Source of the DNA: Stenotrophomonas cyclobalanopsidis
GTDB lineage: Bacteria > Pseudomonadota > Gammaproteobacteria > Xanthomonadales > Xanthomonadaceae
Reading direction: 5' to 3'
NCBI RefSeq assembly: GCF_008710035.1
Contig: NZ_VYKI01000003.1
Location: 62,001-126,000 of the forward strand
Length of the DNA stretch: 64,000 nucleotides
Translations under genes and position numbers: made by a program
The notes under the pieces: generated by a model
Told to the model about the DNA's origin: nothing
Seen by the model: only the letters and a program-made list of their open reading frames with translations
Database searches by the model: none
Shown: positions 27,205 to 36,532 of the stretch, piece after piece
Layout of the letters: the number at the start of each line of letters is the position of its first letter
How positions within the stretch are numbered: position 1 is the stretch's first letter

Positions 27205-27840
27205 TCAGCGGTTGGGCCGCAGCAGGCCGCAATACAGGCCCTCGATCGCGAAATCCTGGTCGGGCAGGACCTCGATCGGCTTGTAGTCGGGGTTGCGCGG
27301 CAACAGGCGGATGCGGTCCTTGGCGATCTTCAGCAGCTTGACGGTGATCTCGTCGTCGATGCGGGCCACCACGATCTGCCCGGAGTGGGCGTCGCGGGTG
27401 CGGTGCACGCCGATCAGATCACCGTCGAAAATGCCCTCGTCGATCATCGAATCGCCCTGCACCTTCAGCAGGTAATCCGGCGCCGGCGAGAAGAACACCC
27501 GGTCCAGCACCACGAAATCGTCCGACCCGATGTCGGCGCCGATCGGCAGGCCGGCGGCGACACGGCCCAGCACCGGCAGCCGCAGGACGCTGTCGGGCAG
27601 GCCCGGCTCGGCCAGCTTCTCGATCGGCGGCGCCTGCACCAGGCGGATGCCGCGGGCCTGACCGGGGATGCGACGGATCGCACCGGCCTGCTCGAGGGCC
27701 TCCAGATGGTATTGGGCCGCGCGCACGCCCTTGAAGCCAAACGCGCGGGCGATTTCAGTCTGCGACGGCGGTGCGCCTTCGCTCTCGATACGCTCGGCGA
27801 TCAACTGCAGGATCGCCTGCTGGGTGTCGGTCAGGTCCAT
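27205..27840 (-). CDS. lexA: SOS repressor LexA
   Basis: A 211-aa repressor. The winged helix DNA-binding domain (about 1-65) is followed by the autocleavage site AAGLPIG (A96-G97) and the S24 peptidase dyad S131 (GDSMID) and K168 (TVKLL). RecA filaments on single-stranded DNA trigger self-cleavage, inducing SOS genes. A perfect operator lies directly upstream. The order lexA-recA-recX is the xanthomonad arrangement. Confidence 0.98.
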   Translation of the reverse strand: MDLTDTQQAILQLIAERIESEGAPPSQTEIARAFGFKGVRAAQYHLEALEQAGAIRRIPGQARGIRLVQAPPIEKLAEPGLPDSVLRLPVLGRVAAGLPIGADIGSDDFVVLDRVFFSPAPDYLLKVQGDSMIDEGIFDGDLIGVHRTRDAHSGQIVVARIDDEITVKLLKIAKDRIRLLPRNPDYKPIEVLPDQDFAIEGLYCGLLRPNR

Positions 27841-27842
27841 GC

Positions 27843-27861
27843 TTAGTAGTATTACTACTAA
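27843..27861 (-). promoter_or_regulatory. LexA operator
   Basis: On the minus strand this reads TTAGTAGTAATACTACTAA, a perfect 19-bp palindrome except for the central base. It is identical to the LexA box reported for Xanthomonas. It ends 2 bp before the lexA start codon, so LexA would repress its own gene by covering the promoter or start region. Confidence 0.92.
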
Positions 27862-27910
27862 CGAGTGGGTGTGCAAGTGCCCCGGGCGGCACGGGGAACG
27901 GGGAACCGCC

Positions 27911-28060
27911 GCCGGGCATGGCCCGGCGCTACCGGCTGTAGTGCCGAGCCCATGCTCGGCACTCGGCAATCGTCGCCGGGCATGGCCCGGCGCTACCGGC
28001 TGTAGTGCCGAGCCCATGCTCGGCACTCGGCAATCGTCGCCGGGCATGGCCCGGCGCTAC
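27911..28060. repeat. 64-bp tandem array built of alternating SMAG hairpins
   Basis: Reverse SMAGs (GCCGGGCATGGCCCGGCGCT followed by AC) lie at 27911-27932, 27975-27996 and 28039-28060. Forward SMAGs (GTAGTGCCGAGCCCATGCTC core) lie at 27938-27962 and 28002-28026. The spacing is exactly 64 bp, making about 2.3 tandem units including the non-palindromic linker CGGCAATCGT. The array lies between the lexA operator and the 3' end of ubiB. Confidence 0.93.
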
Positions 28061-28100
28061 CAGAATCGCTTCGCAATTCTGCGCTTCCTTCGGAACCGCG

Positions 28101-28127
28101 ACAGGTGCACTTCGTGCACCTGCCTAC
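28101..28127 (-). repeat. SMAG hairpin that supplies the ubiB stop codon
   Basis: CAGGTGCAC-TTC-GTGCACCTG is a perfect 9-bp stem. On the minus strand the GTAG head is 28127-28124, and its TAG (28126-28124) ends the ubiB reading frame after Lys-His-Ala. Confidence 0.75.
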
Positions 28128-29806
28128 GCGTGCTTACCGCTTCTCCATATCGAGAACAGGATCCACACGCCGCAGAAGCCGGCGCCGACGAAGCCGCATA
28201 CGCCCAGGGCCAGCAGCCAGCGGCTGGAGATGCCGCCCACGCTGTGCATCACGATGGACGAGCCGATGATCAGCGCGGCGGTGACGATGCCCATCACCAG
28301 CCGGTTGGCGGCGCGGTTCACCTGGTCGCCAAAGCCCTGCAGCGCGCTGGTTTCCACCTTCAGCTGCAGGCGTCCGCGGCGCGCGGCCTGGACCAGCTTG
28401 CGCAGGTCGCGCGGAAGTTCACCGGCGAAGTCGATCATCCCCAACAGGCTGCGCCGACCGCGCTTGAGCAGCGCACGTGGGGCGTAGCGCTGCAGCACCA
28501 CCCGCTCCAGGAACGGGCGGGCGACGCTGGCCATGTCGAAATCGGGGTCGAGTTGTCGGCCCATGCCCTCCAGGGTCAGGAACGCCTTGATCATCAGCGC
28601 CAGGTCGGCAGGCAGGGTCAGGCTGTAGCTGCGCAGCAGCTGGGTGATGTCGCCCAGCATCAGGCCGATGCGCAGGTCCTTCAGCGGCACGCCGCGGTAC
28701 TGGTCCACGAACTGGCTGATGTCGTGCTGCAGCCGGTTCTCATCGACCTCCACGCCACCGGCCCAGTCCAGCAGCACGTCGGCCACGCCCTGCGGGTCCT
28801 GTTCGACCAGGCCATGCAGCAGCTGTGCGACCTGGAAGCGGCGCACTTCGGACAGCGCGCCGACCATGCCGAAATCGATGACGCCGATGCGGCCGTCGCG
28901 CAGGTAGATGATGTTGCCGGGGTGCGGATCGGCGTGGAAGCTGCCGTCCTCCAGCACCATCTTCAGCACGATGTCGGCACCGCGCCGGGCCAGCTCACGG
29001 CGGTCCAGCCCAGCCGCATCCACCCCCGCCAGATCGCGACCTGGAATGCCTTCGACGAAATCCTGGACGTTCAGGCTCTCGCAGGTCCACTGCCAGTGCA
29101 CTCCGGGAATCAGGATGTCGTCGCGGGCCTGGAAATTACGGCTGATGCGCTCGGCGTTGCGGCATTCGGCGGCGAAATCCAGCTCGCGGCGCAGTGACAC
29201 GGTGAACTGCTGGACCACTTCGGCCGGCCGGTAGCGGCGCAGGTCCGGCAGCCGCGCCTCGACGATCTCGGCCAGCCGCGCGAGCAGGCGAAGGTCGGCT
29301 TCCACCACGTCGCGGATGCCGGGCCGACGCACTTTCAGCACCACCTCGCGGCCGTCATGCAGGCGCGCGCGATGGGCCTGCGCCAGCGAGGCGGCGGCCA
29401 TCGGGGTTTCATCAAGGAAGGCGAACACCTGCGATGGCGATGCACCGAGGTCGGATTCCAGCTGCTCGCGGATGGCTGCATACGGCAGCGCAGGCACCGC
29501 GTTCTGCAGCTCGGACAGCTCGGAAATCCACTCAGGCGGCAGCAGGTCGACGCGGGTGGCCAGCACCTGGCCCAGCTTCACGAAGGTCGGGCCGAGATCC
29601 TGCAGAGCACTGCGCACGCGCACCGGCGCGGTCATGCGCAGCATCTGCTGGCTTTCCTCATTCCAGTGCAGCAGGCGGCCCGCGCGCTCGAGCACGGTGG
29701 CCAGGCCGATGCGCCGGACCACGTCGCCGAAGCCGTAACGGATCAGGACGGCGGCGATCTCCTGCAGCCGGCCCAGGTCACGGACGGTACCCAGCGTCTC
29801 CCACAT
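28124..29806 (-). CDS. ubiB: UbiB/ABC1-family atypical kinase (ubiquinone biosynthesis)
   Basis: A 560-aa membrane-associated protein, similar in length to E. coli UbiB (546 aa). The diagnostic KxGQ motif is present as FVKLGQVLATR, followed by the alanine-rich loop region (PMAAASLAQAHRA), the ExD-like ADLR segment, HADPHPGN and the DFG-like VIDFGMVG. Two transmembrane helices close the C-terminus. The family supports ubiquinone synthesis, probably through ATPase activity. It is not in a ubi operon here. The stop codon lies inside a SMAG repeat. Confidence 0.92.
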   Translation of the reverse strand: MWETLGTVRDLGRLQEIAAVLIRYGFGDVVRRIGLATVLERAGRLLHWNEESQQMLRMTAPVRVRSALQDLGPTFVKLGQVLATRVDLLPPEWISELSELQNAVPALPYAAIREQLESDLGASPSQVFAFLDETPMAAASLAQAHRARLHDGREVVLKVRRPGIRDVVEADLRLLARLAEIVEARLPDLRRYRPAEVVQQFTVSLRRELDFAAECRNAERISRNFQARDDILIPGVHWQWTCESLNVQDFVEGIPGRDLAGVDAAGLDRRELARRGADIVLKMVLEDGSFHADPHPGNIIYLRDGRIGVIDFGMVGALSEVRRFQVAQLLHGLVEQDPQGVADVLLDWAGGVEVDENRLQHDISQFVDQYRGVPLKDLRIGLMLGDITQLLRSYSLTLPADLALMIKAFLTLEGMGRQLDPDFDMASVARPFLERVVLQRYAPRALLKRGRRSLLGMIDFAGELPRDLRKLVQAARRGRLQLKVETSALQGFGDQVNRAANRLVMGIVTAALIIGSSIVMHSVGGISSRWLLALGVCGFVGAGFCGVWILFSIWRSGKHA

Positions 29807-29841
29807 CGTTACCTACTCCGGTTTGGTACCGGGCCAGCATG

Positions 29842-30342
29842 TCACAGCTGGGCGTCGATACCGTGCAGGGCGGCTGCGACGGTCTGCCGCCGTATGGCTT
29901 CGCGGTCGCCGTCGAACTGGAACAGCTCGGCACGTGCGTAGCCGCCGCGGCGCTTCCAGCCAATCCAGACGCTGCCGACCGGCTTGTCCGGGCTGCCGCC
30001 GCCCGGGCCGGCGATGCCGGTCACGGCCACGGCGATACCGGCGCCGGAATTGATCAGCGCGCCGGACACCATTTCCAGCACGGCCTCGCGGCTGACCGCA
30101 CCGAACTGCTCCAGGGTCTGCGCGCGCACGCCCAGCAGGCGCTGCTTGGCTTCATAGCTGTAGACCACCATGCCGCAGTCGAAGAACGCCGAGGAACCGG
30201 CGATATCGGTCATGCACTTGGCGATCCAGCCACCGCTGCAGCTTTCAGCGGTGACCAGTTGCAGCGAGGCCTGCTGCAGGCGCTGCCCAAGCGCGGCGGC
30301 GTGGGCATGGAGATCGGCGTCGGAGGGGAAGGACATCGGCAT
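29842..30342 (-). CDS. pncC: Nicotinamide-nucleotide amidase (CinA C-terminal domain)
   Basis: A 166-aa single-domain CinA-C protein matching E. coli PncC in length. It shows the TAESCSGGWIAKCMTD active-site region with the nucleophilic serine, VTGIAGPGGG, and KPVGSVWIGW. It deamidates nicotinamide mononucleotide to nicotinate mononucleotide for NAD recycling. The N-terminal CinA domain is absent. Starts at 30342 or 30336 are both possible; a TTG at 30357 is less likely. Confidence 0.93.
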   Translation of the reverse strand: MPMSFPSDADLHAHAAALGQRLQQASLQLVTAESCSGGWIAKCMTDIAGSSAFFDCGMVVYSYEAKQRLLGVRAQTLEQFGAVSREAVLEMVSGALINSGAGIAVAVTGIAGPGGGSPDKPVGSVWIGWKRRGGYARAELFQFDGDREAIRRQTVAAALHGIDAQL

Positions 30343-30403
30343 GGATCGAGGTAGCAACGGTCATCTTGTACCGCAGAACAGCGGCGCTGTCCTCCCCTGC
30401 CCC

Positions 30404-31711
30404 TCAGTGGTCGTGGTGCAGGTAACGGGCCTGGCGCGGCAGGCGCAGGCTGACCAGGAACGCCACCACCATCATCACCGTGACGTACCAGAAGAACAGC
30501 TGCTCATGGCCCAGGCTCTTCAGGCCCAGCGCGGCGTATTCGGCGCTGCCGCCGAAGATCGCGTTGCCGATGGCGTAGGCCAGGCCCACGCCGAGCGCGC
30601 GCACCTGCGGCGGGAACATCTCGGCCTTCACGATGCCGGAAATCGACGTGTAGAAGCTGACGATGGCCAGCGCCAGCACGATCAGCCCGAAGGCCGCCCA
30701 CGGGCTGGTGACGTGCTGCAGGGTGATAAGGATCGGCACGGTGGTGAGCGCGCCCAGCGCGCCGAACAGCATCATGCTGGTGCGGCGGCCGATGCGGTCG
30801 GACAGCATGCCGAACAGCGGCTGCATGCACATGTACAGGAACAGCGCGCCGGTCATCACGTAACTGGCGGTCTTGATGGGCAGGTGCACCGTGTTGACCA
30901 GGAACTTCTGCATGTAGGTGGTGAAGGTGTAGAAGATCAGCGAGCCGCCGGCGGTATAGCCGAGCACGGTGAAGAAGGCGGCCTTGTGGTCACGGAACAG
31001 CGCCGACAGGCTGCCGGCATCCTTGTCGCCACGGTCGGCCTCGCTCTGCGTTTCATGCAGGGTACGGCGCAGCAGCAGCGCGACCACGGCGGCGACGGCA
31101 CCAAGCACGAACGGGATGCGCCAGCCCCAGGCGCGGATCTCCGCTTCGCTCAGCAGGGCTTCCATGATGACGATGACCAGCACCGCCAGCAGCTGGCCGC
31201 CAATGAGGGTGACGTACTGGAACGAGGAGAAGAAGCCGCGCTGGCCGCGCAGGGCAACCTCGCTCATGTAGGTGGCCGTGGTGCCGTACTCGCCGCCGAC
31301 CGACAGGCCCTGGATCAGGCGCGCGACCAGCAGCAGGACCGGCGCCATCGCACCGATGCTGGCGTAGGTCGGCAGGCAGGCGACCATCAGCGAGCCGCCG
31401 CACATCATGCTGACCGAGATCAGCAGCGACTTCTTGCGGCCAAGACGATCAGCGATGCGACCGAACAGCCAGCCACCGATGGGCCGCATCAGGAAGCCGG
31501 CGGCGAACACGCCGGCGGTGTTGAGCAGCTGCACGGTCGGGTTGGACGCCGGGAAGAAGGCGCCGGCGAAGTAGATGGCGCAGAACGCGTAGACGTAGAA
31601 GTCGAACCACTCCACCAGGTTGCCGGACGAGGCCGACATGATGGCGAACACGCGGTGGCGCTTCTCCGCCGCGGTGTACTGGGGGAGTGCGTCGGTGCTG
31701 ACGTGGGACAT
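30404..31711 (-). CDS. kgtP: MFS dicarboxylate/alpha-ketoglutarate permease (KgtP-like)
   Basis: A 435-aa proton symporter of the metabolite:H+ symporter group with 12 spans; E. coli KgtP has 432 aa. Matching stretches are [31 protein letters not shown] and [20 protein letters not shown]. The ligand assignment to 2-oxoglutarate rests on resemblance only; related citrate or proline/betaine permeases are alternatives. A repeat-rich gap lies upstream. Confidence 0.85.
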   Translation of the reverse strand: MSHVSTDALPQYTAAEKRHRVFAIMSASSGNLVEWFDFYVYAFCAIYFAGAFFPASNPTVQLLNTAGVFAAGFLMRPIGGWLFGRIADRLGRKKSLLISVSMMCGGSLMVACLPTYASIGAMAPVLLLVARLIQGLSVGGEYGTTATYMSEVALRGQRGFFSSFQYVTLIGGQLLAVLVIVIMEALLSEAEIRAWGWRIPFVLGAVAAVVALLLRRTLHETQSEADRGDKDAGSLSALFRDHKAAFFTVLGYTAGGSLIFYTFTTYMQKFLVNTVHLPIKTASYVMTGALFLYMCMQPLFGMLSDRIGRRTSMMLFGALGALTTVPILITLQHVTSPWAAFGLIVLALAIVSFYTSISGIVKAEMFPPQVRALGVGLAYAIGNAIFGGSAEYAALGLKSLGHEQLFFWYVTVMMVVAFLVSLRLPRQARYLHHDH

Positions 31712-31838
31712 GGAAGGGACTCCGGGGGTGCCGTGGGGGCAGACCCTCGGATCATCCGCCCGGCGGGCGTGAGCGGATGTGCACTATCGGGCGGCTGGAG
31801 TGCGGTAATCGGCCGGTAGTGCGGGATGGAGTGTTCCA

Positions 31839-32079
31839 GCAGGGCTTGCAGCCCTGCACCCGCAGAAGCCGACGCCAGAGCAACAGCAGAAGCTGGTTTC
31901 CTGACGAGAGGCGGGGTGGGCCCGGATGAGGGGGACGCCGTAAACCCGTCCTTGGGGGCTTGGTCGCCGCATCCATGCGGCTCACCCCCCCTCAACCGGA
32001 CCCACCCCGCCTTCGACACATTTCTGCGGGCTGTCGGAAAGGCGCTCTGCTTTGGTAGGTGCCGACCGTTGGTCGGCAC
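31839..32079 (-). repeat. Composite SMAG-flanked repeat element, copy B
   Basis: Read on the minus strand it repeats the module order of copy A: SMAG, ACCTACCAAAGCAGA, TTCCGACA, CGCAG, TGTCGAAGGCGGGGTGGGTC, GTGAGCCGCATGGATGCGGC, GACC, a shorter variable middle, CCCCCTCA with a CCCACCCCGCC arm, GCTGTTGCT and the GCAGGGCTGCAAGCCCTGC hairpin. The middle is about 80 bp shorter than in copy A. Confidence 0.75.
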
Positions 32080-32089
32080 GGGGTCGGCA

Positions 32090-32130
32090 CGGGGTCAGAT
32101 CCCTTTGCGCAGCAAAGGGCTCTGGCCCCG
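32090..32130. repeat. GGGGTCAGA-type long hairpin, copy 1
   Basis: GGGGTCAGA pairs with TCTGGCCCC, and inside it CCCTTTGC pairs with GCAAAGGG. It sits 11 bp from the hflX stop codon. A diverged copy in the other orientation is at 63559-63596. No T-tract follows on the minus strand, so terminator function for hflX is uncertain. Confidence 0.8.
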
Positions 32131-32141
32131 CCCGTCGTGGT

Positions 32142-33452
32142 TTACCACTCGGGCAGTTTTTCCGGCAGCAGGGCGCGGATCGGGCCGCCGTCGGGGCTGG
32201 CGGCCAGCTTCTCCGCCTCGGCGATCGGGATGTCGACCTGCAGCAGCCAGCCGTCTTCGTCGGCCGCTTCGCTGCGGATCACCTCCAGCTGGTGCAGGCG
32301 CGCGCGCAGGCGGCCGGCGCTGGGCGGCAGGCGCAGTTCGCCGCTGACGTGCTGCAGGCCCAGGCGCTTGCCCAGCACGCTCTGCAGCAGTTCCAGACCT
32401 TCGCCGTCACGGGCGGAGATCCAGACCCGCTCGCGGCGCGACGGATCGGGGATGCCGTCCTGGCCGTCGTGGCGCACTTCAGCACCCTCGATGCGGTCGA
32501 TCTTGTTGAACACCAGCAGCTGCGGCAGGTCACCGGCACCGACGGCGGTCAGGACTTCGTCGACCTGGGCGATGCGCTCCTCGCGGTGCGAATCGGCAGC
32601 GTCGACCAGGTGCAGCAGGAAGTCGGCCTCGCGCGCTTCGGAGAGGGTCGAGCGGAACGCGGCGACCAGGTCATGCGGCAGATCGCGCACGAAGCCCACG
32701 GTATCGGCCAACACGACGCTGCCACCGGGCACGGCGATGCGGCGCACCGTCGGGTCCAGGGTGGCAAACAGCTGGTCGGCAGCGTACGCCTCGGCACCGG
32801 TCAGGGCATTGAACAGGGTCGACTTGCCGGCATTGGTATAGCCGACCAGGGCCACGCGCGGCAGCTCGCTGCGCAGGCGCGCGCGGCGCATCTGGGTGCG
32901 CTGCGTTTCAACCTTTTCCAGCCGCTTCTGCAACTGCTCCACCCGCTTCTGCAGCAGGCGGCGATCGGTTTCCAGCTGGGTTTCACCCGGGCCGCGCAGG
33001 CCGATCGAACCGCCGCGCTGACGCTCAAGGTGGGTCCAGCCGCGCACCAGCCGCGTGGCCAGGTGGCGCAGCTGCGCCAGCTCGACCTGCAGCTTGCCTT
33101 CGTGGCTGTGCGCACGCTGGGCAAAGATGTCCAGGATCAGGCCGGTACGGTCGATCACCCGGCGCTCCAGGAACCGTTCCAGGTTGCGTTCCTGGCCCGG
33201 GCTCAGCGAATGGTTGACCAGGATCAGGTCCGCGCCGGTTGCGTCAGCCGCAGCCTTGATCTCGTCCAGCTTGCCGCTGCCGATCAGGGTCGACGGGTTG
33301 GGACGGTCCAGGCGCGCGGTGATGGTGGCGGCGATGCTGGCCCCTGCCGAGCGGGCCAGATCACCGAACTCTTCCAGCACGTCTTCTTCCAGCTTGCCGA
33401 AATGGGGCTGGATCAACAGGGCGTTTTCGCCCTTTTTCGAGCGGTCAAACAT
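32142..33452 (-). CDS. hflX: Ribosome-associated GTPase HflX
   Basis: A 436-aa GTPase that splits stalled ribosomes under stress. The N-terminal HflX domain contains LDRPNPSTLIGSGKLDEIK, then a coiled linker, and the G domain with GYTNAGKST (G1), DTVGFVRDLPH (G3) and NKIDRIEG (G4). It begins 14 bp after hfq, forming the conserved miaA-hfq-hflX order. Confidence 0.97.
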   Translation of the reverse strand: MFDRSKKGENALLIQPHFGKLEEDVLEEFGDLARSAGASIAATITARLDRPNPSTLIGSGKLDEIKAAADATGADLILVNHSLSPGQERNLERFLERRVIDRTGLILDIFAQRAHSHEGKLQVELAQLRHLATRLVRGWTHLERQRGGSIGLRGPGETQLETDRRLLQKRVEQLQKRLEKVETQRTQMRRARLRSELPRVALVGYTNAGKSTLFNALTGAEAYAADQLFATLDPTVRRIAVPGGSVVLADTVGFVRDLPHDLVAAFRSTLSEAREADFLLHLVDAADSHREERIAQVDEVLTAVGAGDLPQLLVFNKIDRIEGAEVRHDGQDGIPDPSRRERVWISARDGEGLELLQSVLGKRLGLQHVSGELRLPPSAGRLRARLHQLEVIRSEAADEDGWLLQVDIPIAEAEKLAASPDGGPIRALLPEKLPEW

Positions 33453-33466
33453 TCACCGCTCCGGAA

Positions 33467-33745
33467 TCATTCGTCTGCTTCATCACCCGCCTGACCATCA
33501 TTGTCACCTGACTGCACGTAGCCACCACCCGGCCCGACCTTCACGTTACGCGCCGGCACGACGGTGGAAATGGCGTGCTTGTAGACCATCTGGCTCACGG
33601 TGTTGCGCAGCAGGACCACGAACTGATCGAACGATTCGATCGTGCCCTGCAGCTTGATGCCGTTGACCAGGTACACCGAAACCGGCACGCGTTCGCGCCG
33701 CAGTGCGTTCAAGAAAGGATCCTGCAGCGATTGCCCCTTGGACAT
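33467..33745 (-). CDS. hfq: RNA chaperone Hfq
   Basis: A 92-aa Sm-like protein. Sm1 includes [20 protein letters not shown] with the proximal-face QD pair, and Sm2 includes [10 protein letters not shown]. The protein forms a hexamer that pairs small RNAs with mRNAs. The C-terminal tail is short, glycine-rich then acidic ([12 protein letters not shown]). Confidence 0.98.
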   Translation of the reverse strand: MSKGQSLQDPFLNALRRERVPVSVYLVNGIKLQGTIESFDQFVVLLRNTVSQMVYKHAISTVVPARNVKVGPGGGYVQSGDNDGQAGDEADE

Positions 33746-33841
33746 TGCTAACTCCTGATTATTGTTCTTATTGGGTTGCCGACGGATGCCACGGCCCCCG
33801 AGCCGCCCGCCGACCCATGATGGTACACGGCCGGCGGTGGT

Positions 33842-34795
33842 TCAGCGTGCGACGAAGGTCGACACCGCGCTGGCCAGGCGCTCGTGGTCGATATGGGGGT
33901 CGAACCAGCGGGCATCAAGCTCGCCACGCAGCCAGGTCAGCTGGCGCTTGGCCAGCTGCCGGGTGGCGAAAATGGCCTTGTCACGGAAGCGGGCGGCGTC
34001 GCCCTGCGCGTCCAGGAATTCCCAGGCCTGGCGGTAGCCGACCGCGCGCACCGCCGGCAGGTCCAACGGCGCGGGCACGGCCGCCATCTGCGGCAGCGCC
34101 CGCAGGGCGCGCACCTCGTCCAAGAAGCCCTGCCCCAGCATGGCGTCGAAGCGGGCCTCGATACGCTGGTGCAGCACCGCCCGGTCGCGCGGCGCCAGGA
34201 TCAGCTTCAGGGTCCGCACCGGCAACCGCGCCACCCCGGGGCGGCGCTGCCATTCGGTGATCGGGGTGCCGGTCAGCCGGTAGACCTCCAGCGCCCGCTG
34301 GATCCGCTGCGGGTCGGTGGCGTGGATGCGTGCGGCGGCGGCAGGGTCGACCTGGGCCAGCTCGGCGTGCAGGGCAGCCCAGCCTCGCTCGGCGGCCTCG
34401 GCACTGAGCACCTCGCGCATTGCCGGGTCGGCCTCAGGCATCGGCGAGAGCCCCTGCAACAGGGCGCGGAAATACAGCCCGGTGCCGCCAGCCAGGATCG
34501 GGGTCTTGCCGCGGGCGACGATGTCGGCCACCACGCGGCCGGCATCGGCGGCGAACTCGGCCGCCGAATAGGTCTGCCAGGGATCGCGCAGATCCAGCAG
34601 ATGGTGCGGCGCCTGCGCGCGCTCAGCGGCGTCGGGCTTGGCCGAACCGATGTCCAGGCCGCGGTAGACCAGCGCCGAATCGACGCTGACGATCTCGCCG
34701 TCCAACGCCTGGGCCAGGCGGATCGCCGTGGCGGTCTTGCCACTGGCGGTCGGGCCCATCACCGCGATCGCCAGCGGACGCTGGTCGACAGCCAT
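33842..34795 (-). CDS. miaA: tRNA dimethylallyltransferase MiaA
   Basis: A 317-aa enzyme that adds a dimethylallyl group to N6 of A37 in tRNAs reading UNN codons. The P-loop GPTASGKT is at residues 14-21, followed by [18 protein letters not shown] and the [14 protein letters not shown] region. Its ATG overlaps the folP stop by one base (TGATG), so translation is probably coupled. Confidence 0.97.
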   Translation of the reverse strand: MAVDQRPLAIAVMGPTASGKTATAIRLAQALDGEIVSVDSALVYRGLDIGSAKPDAAERAQAPHHLLDLRDPWQTYSAAEFAADAGRVVADIVARGKTPILAGGTGLYFRALLQGLSPMPEADPAMREVLSAEAAERGWAALHAELAQVDPAAAARIHATDPQRIQRALEVYRLTGTPITEWQRRPGVARLPVRTLKLILAPRDRAVLHQRIEARFDAMLGQGFLDEVRALRALPQMAAVPAPLDLPAVRAVGYRQAWEFLDAQGDAARFRDKAIFATRQLAKRQLTWLRGELDARWFDPHIDHERLASAVSTFVAR

Positions 34796-35691
34796 CAGTC
34801 TTCGTCCGGCCAGCGGATCGACGGGCCGGCATCGGCGTGGAGCGCGGGGACCGCATCCACGGCCTCCCAGATCTTCAATGCATCGACTGTGGCGGCCACG
34901 TCGTGCACGCGCACGATGCGGGCGCCGCGCTGGACGGCGATCAGGTGCGCAGCCACCGACGACGCCACGCGCTCGGTCGCCACCGCACGGCCAGTGAGCT
35001 CGCCCAAGCTGCGCTTGCGCGACAGGCCGGCCAGCATCGGCACGCCCAGTTCCAAGAAACGCTCGGACCGGGCCAGCAGGGTCATGTTGTGGGCCGTTGT
35101 CTTGCCGAAACCGAAGCCCAGGTCGATCAGCAGATTCTTCCTGGCGATGCCGGCCATTTCGGCGGCGAACAGGCGCTGCACGAGGAAGCCATGGACCTCG
35201 GCCACCACGTCGTCGTAATGCGGGTCGGCCTGCATGTGTCCCGGTTCGCCCTGCATGTGCATCAGCACCACCGGCACGCCGGTGTCGGCAGCCGCGGCGA
35301 GCGCGCCGTCCTGGCGCAGGCCGAAGATGTCGTTGATCATGCCGGCGCCGGCCGCCACGGCCGCGCGCATCACCTCCGGCTTGAAGGTGTCGATGCTGAT
35401 CGGCACGGTGGTGCGGGCAGCGAGCTGTTCGATCACCGGCAGCACGCGCTGCAGTTCTTCTTCCACCGACACCGGCGCGGCGCCCGGGCGGGTGGACTCG
35501 CCACCGATGTCGAGCAGGTCGGCGCCCTCCTCCACCAGCTTCAGGCCATGGGCCACGGCCGCGTCGGTGCTGTCATGGGCGCCACCATCGGAGAACGAAT
35601 CCGGGGTGACATTGAGGATGCCCATGACCCGGGCACGGTCCAGGCGCAGGATGCGGCCGGCGCAGTCGAGCTGGGGGGAGATATCGAACAT
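34795..35691 (-). CDS. folP: Dihydropteroate synthase FolP
   Basis: A 298-aa TIM-barrel enzyme that joins p-aminobenzoate to dihydropterin pyrophosphate in folate synthesis and is the target of sulfonamides. Conserved segments are [34 protein letters not shown] and [14 protein letters not shown]. The start at 35691 follows AGGATC; a methionine six codons upstream is possible. FtsH and FolP are neighbours in many proteobacteria, here separated by two small genes. Confidence 0.97.
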   Translation of the reverse strand: MFDISPQLDCAGRILRLDRARVMGILNVTPDSFSDGGAHDSTDAAVAHGLKLVEEGADLLDIGGESTRPGAAPVSVEEELQRVLPVIEQLAARTTVPISIDTFKPEVMRAAVAAGAGMINDIFGLRQDGALAAAADTGVPVVLMHMQGEPGHMQADPHYDDVVAEVHGFLVQRLFAAEMAGIARKNLLIDLGFGFGKTTAHNMTLLARSERFLELGVPMLAGLSRKRSLGELTGRAVATERVASSVAAHLIAVQRGARIVRVHDVAATVDALKIWEAVDAVPALHADAGPSIRWPDED

Positions 35692-35806
35692 GGGTGATCC
35701 TGCGGGCAACGGCGGTTAGTTTAAGTCCGCAGGGCCGCACGCTGCATCCAGGGGTGGTGCCGGCTGGGCGCCGGCACCGAAACCGGATACGGCAGTTCCG
35801 CCCCGA

Positions 35807-36310
35807 TCAGAAGTCGCCCAGGCGCGCGTTGTCCGTCGGTGCAGCCAGCCAGGCGGCCAGATCTTCGCCGATCGCATTGACGGTGCGGTCGAGCACCGTG
35901 CACGAGCCCTTGAAGCCAGCAAAGGCGCCCCCGCGGGAGATCCGCCTTGCGGTGACCGTCGCAACCTGGTGGCCATCCTCGAACAGGACACCACGCACCG
36001 CGGCAGACTTGAAGTGCCCGACAAAGGCGTTGCCTGCGCTCTGCGCTTCGACCAGCTCCAGCCTCAACGAGCGCCCATTGCCGCTGTCGGCGCCCACCGG
36101 CCCGGACACCAGGGTGCTGCCGTGGCGGGCGGCATTGCTGGCGAGCGACTGCGCCAATGTGGCACCGATGGTGCATTCGCTCTTGATGGCGTCGGCGATG
36201 ATCGCTGATTCAGCGAAAGGCACCGGCTGCACGACGCGGATCTCAGCGGCGGCAGCGGGCAGGACAACGGTCGCCAGCCCTGCGAGGGCAAGCGGAAGCA
36301 GCAGTTTCAT
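35807..36310 (-). CDS. Conserved secreted protein of unknown function
   Basis: A 167-aa protein with a clear signal peptide (MKLLLPLALAGLATVVLPAA, cleavage near AAA-AE), so it is probably periplasmic. It contains two cysteines (SECTIGA and KGSCTVLD) that could form a disulphide. I do not recognise a family. It sits between ftsH and folP with its own flanking gaps, and the stop lies in a short non-repeat region of 115 bp upstream of folP's end of the operon. Confidence 0.75.
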   Translation of the reverse strand: MKLLLPLALAGLATVVLPAAAAEIRVVQPVPFAESAIIADAIKSECTIGATLAQSLASNAARHGSTLVSGPVGADSGNGRSLRLELVEAQSAGNAFVGHFKSAAVRGVLFEDGHQVATVTARRISRGGAFAGFKGSCTVLDRTVNAIGEDLAAWLAAPTDNARLGDF

Positions 36311-36396
36311 GGCGTTCCCCCTGTAAACCCGGCCTCCCCCTATGGCGGCCGTGGTGGCGCATCCTGACGCGCAACAGAGGCATCGCGCAAGGCCTC

Positions 36397-36510
36397 ATCC
36401 ACGCATGGCGTGGATCTACCGTGTCGACCAAGATCGACACCTACCGAAAGCCGTGCCGACCAACGGTCGGCACCCACCAACAGTTGCAGGAATCTGTCAG
36501 AGGCAGGGCG
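36397..36510. repeat. SMAG cluster and partial composite element
   Basis: Three reverse SMAGs follow one another: 36397-36419 (ATCCACGC arms), 36421-36444 (GTGTCGAC arms) and 36453-36477 (GTGCCGAC arms, with a degenerate CCAC instead of CTAC). The following bases, GCAGGAATCTGTCAGAGGC (about 36485-36503), resemble the second module of the composite element, so this is probably a truncated copy. Confidence 0.75.
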
Positions 36511-36532
36511 CAGCCTTGCCGAGAGAAAACCC

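Larger units (their letters stand above)
31712..32141. repeat. Non-coding repeat region upstream of kgtP
   Basis: 430 bp with no credible gene. It holds composite repeat copy B (31839-32079), including a GCAGGGCT hairpin at 31839-31857 and a forward SMAG at 32055-32079, then a GTCGGCACGG duplication and a separate long hairpin at 32090-32130. ORFs in this gap share frames with those of copy A and look like repeat artefacts. Confidence 0.85.

Noticed and set aside
27911-28060. Possible CRISPR array
   Set aside because: The 64-bp units are identical throughout, with no variable spacers, and consist of SMAG hairpins; no cas genes are nearby.
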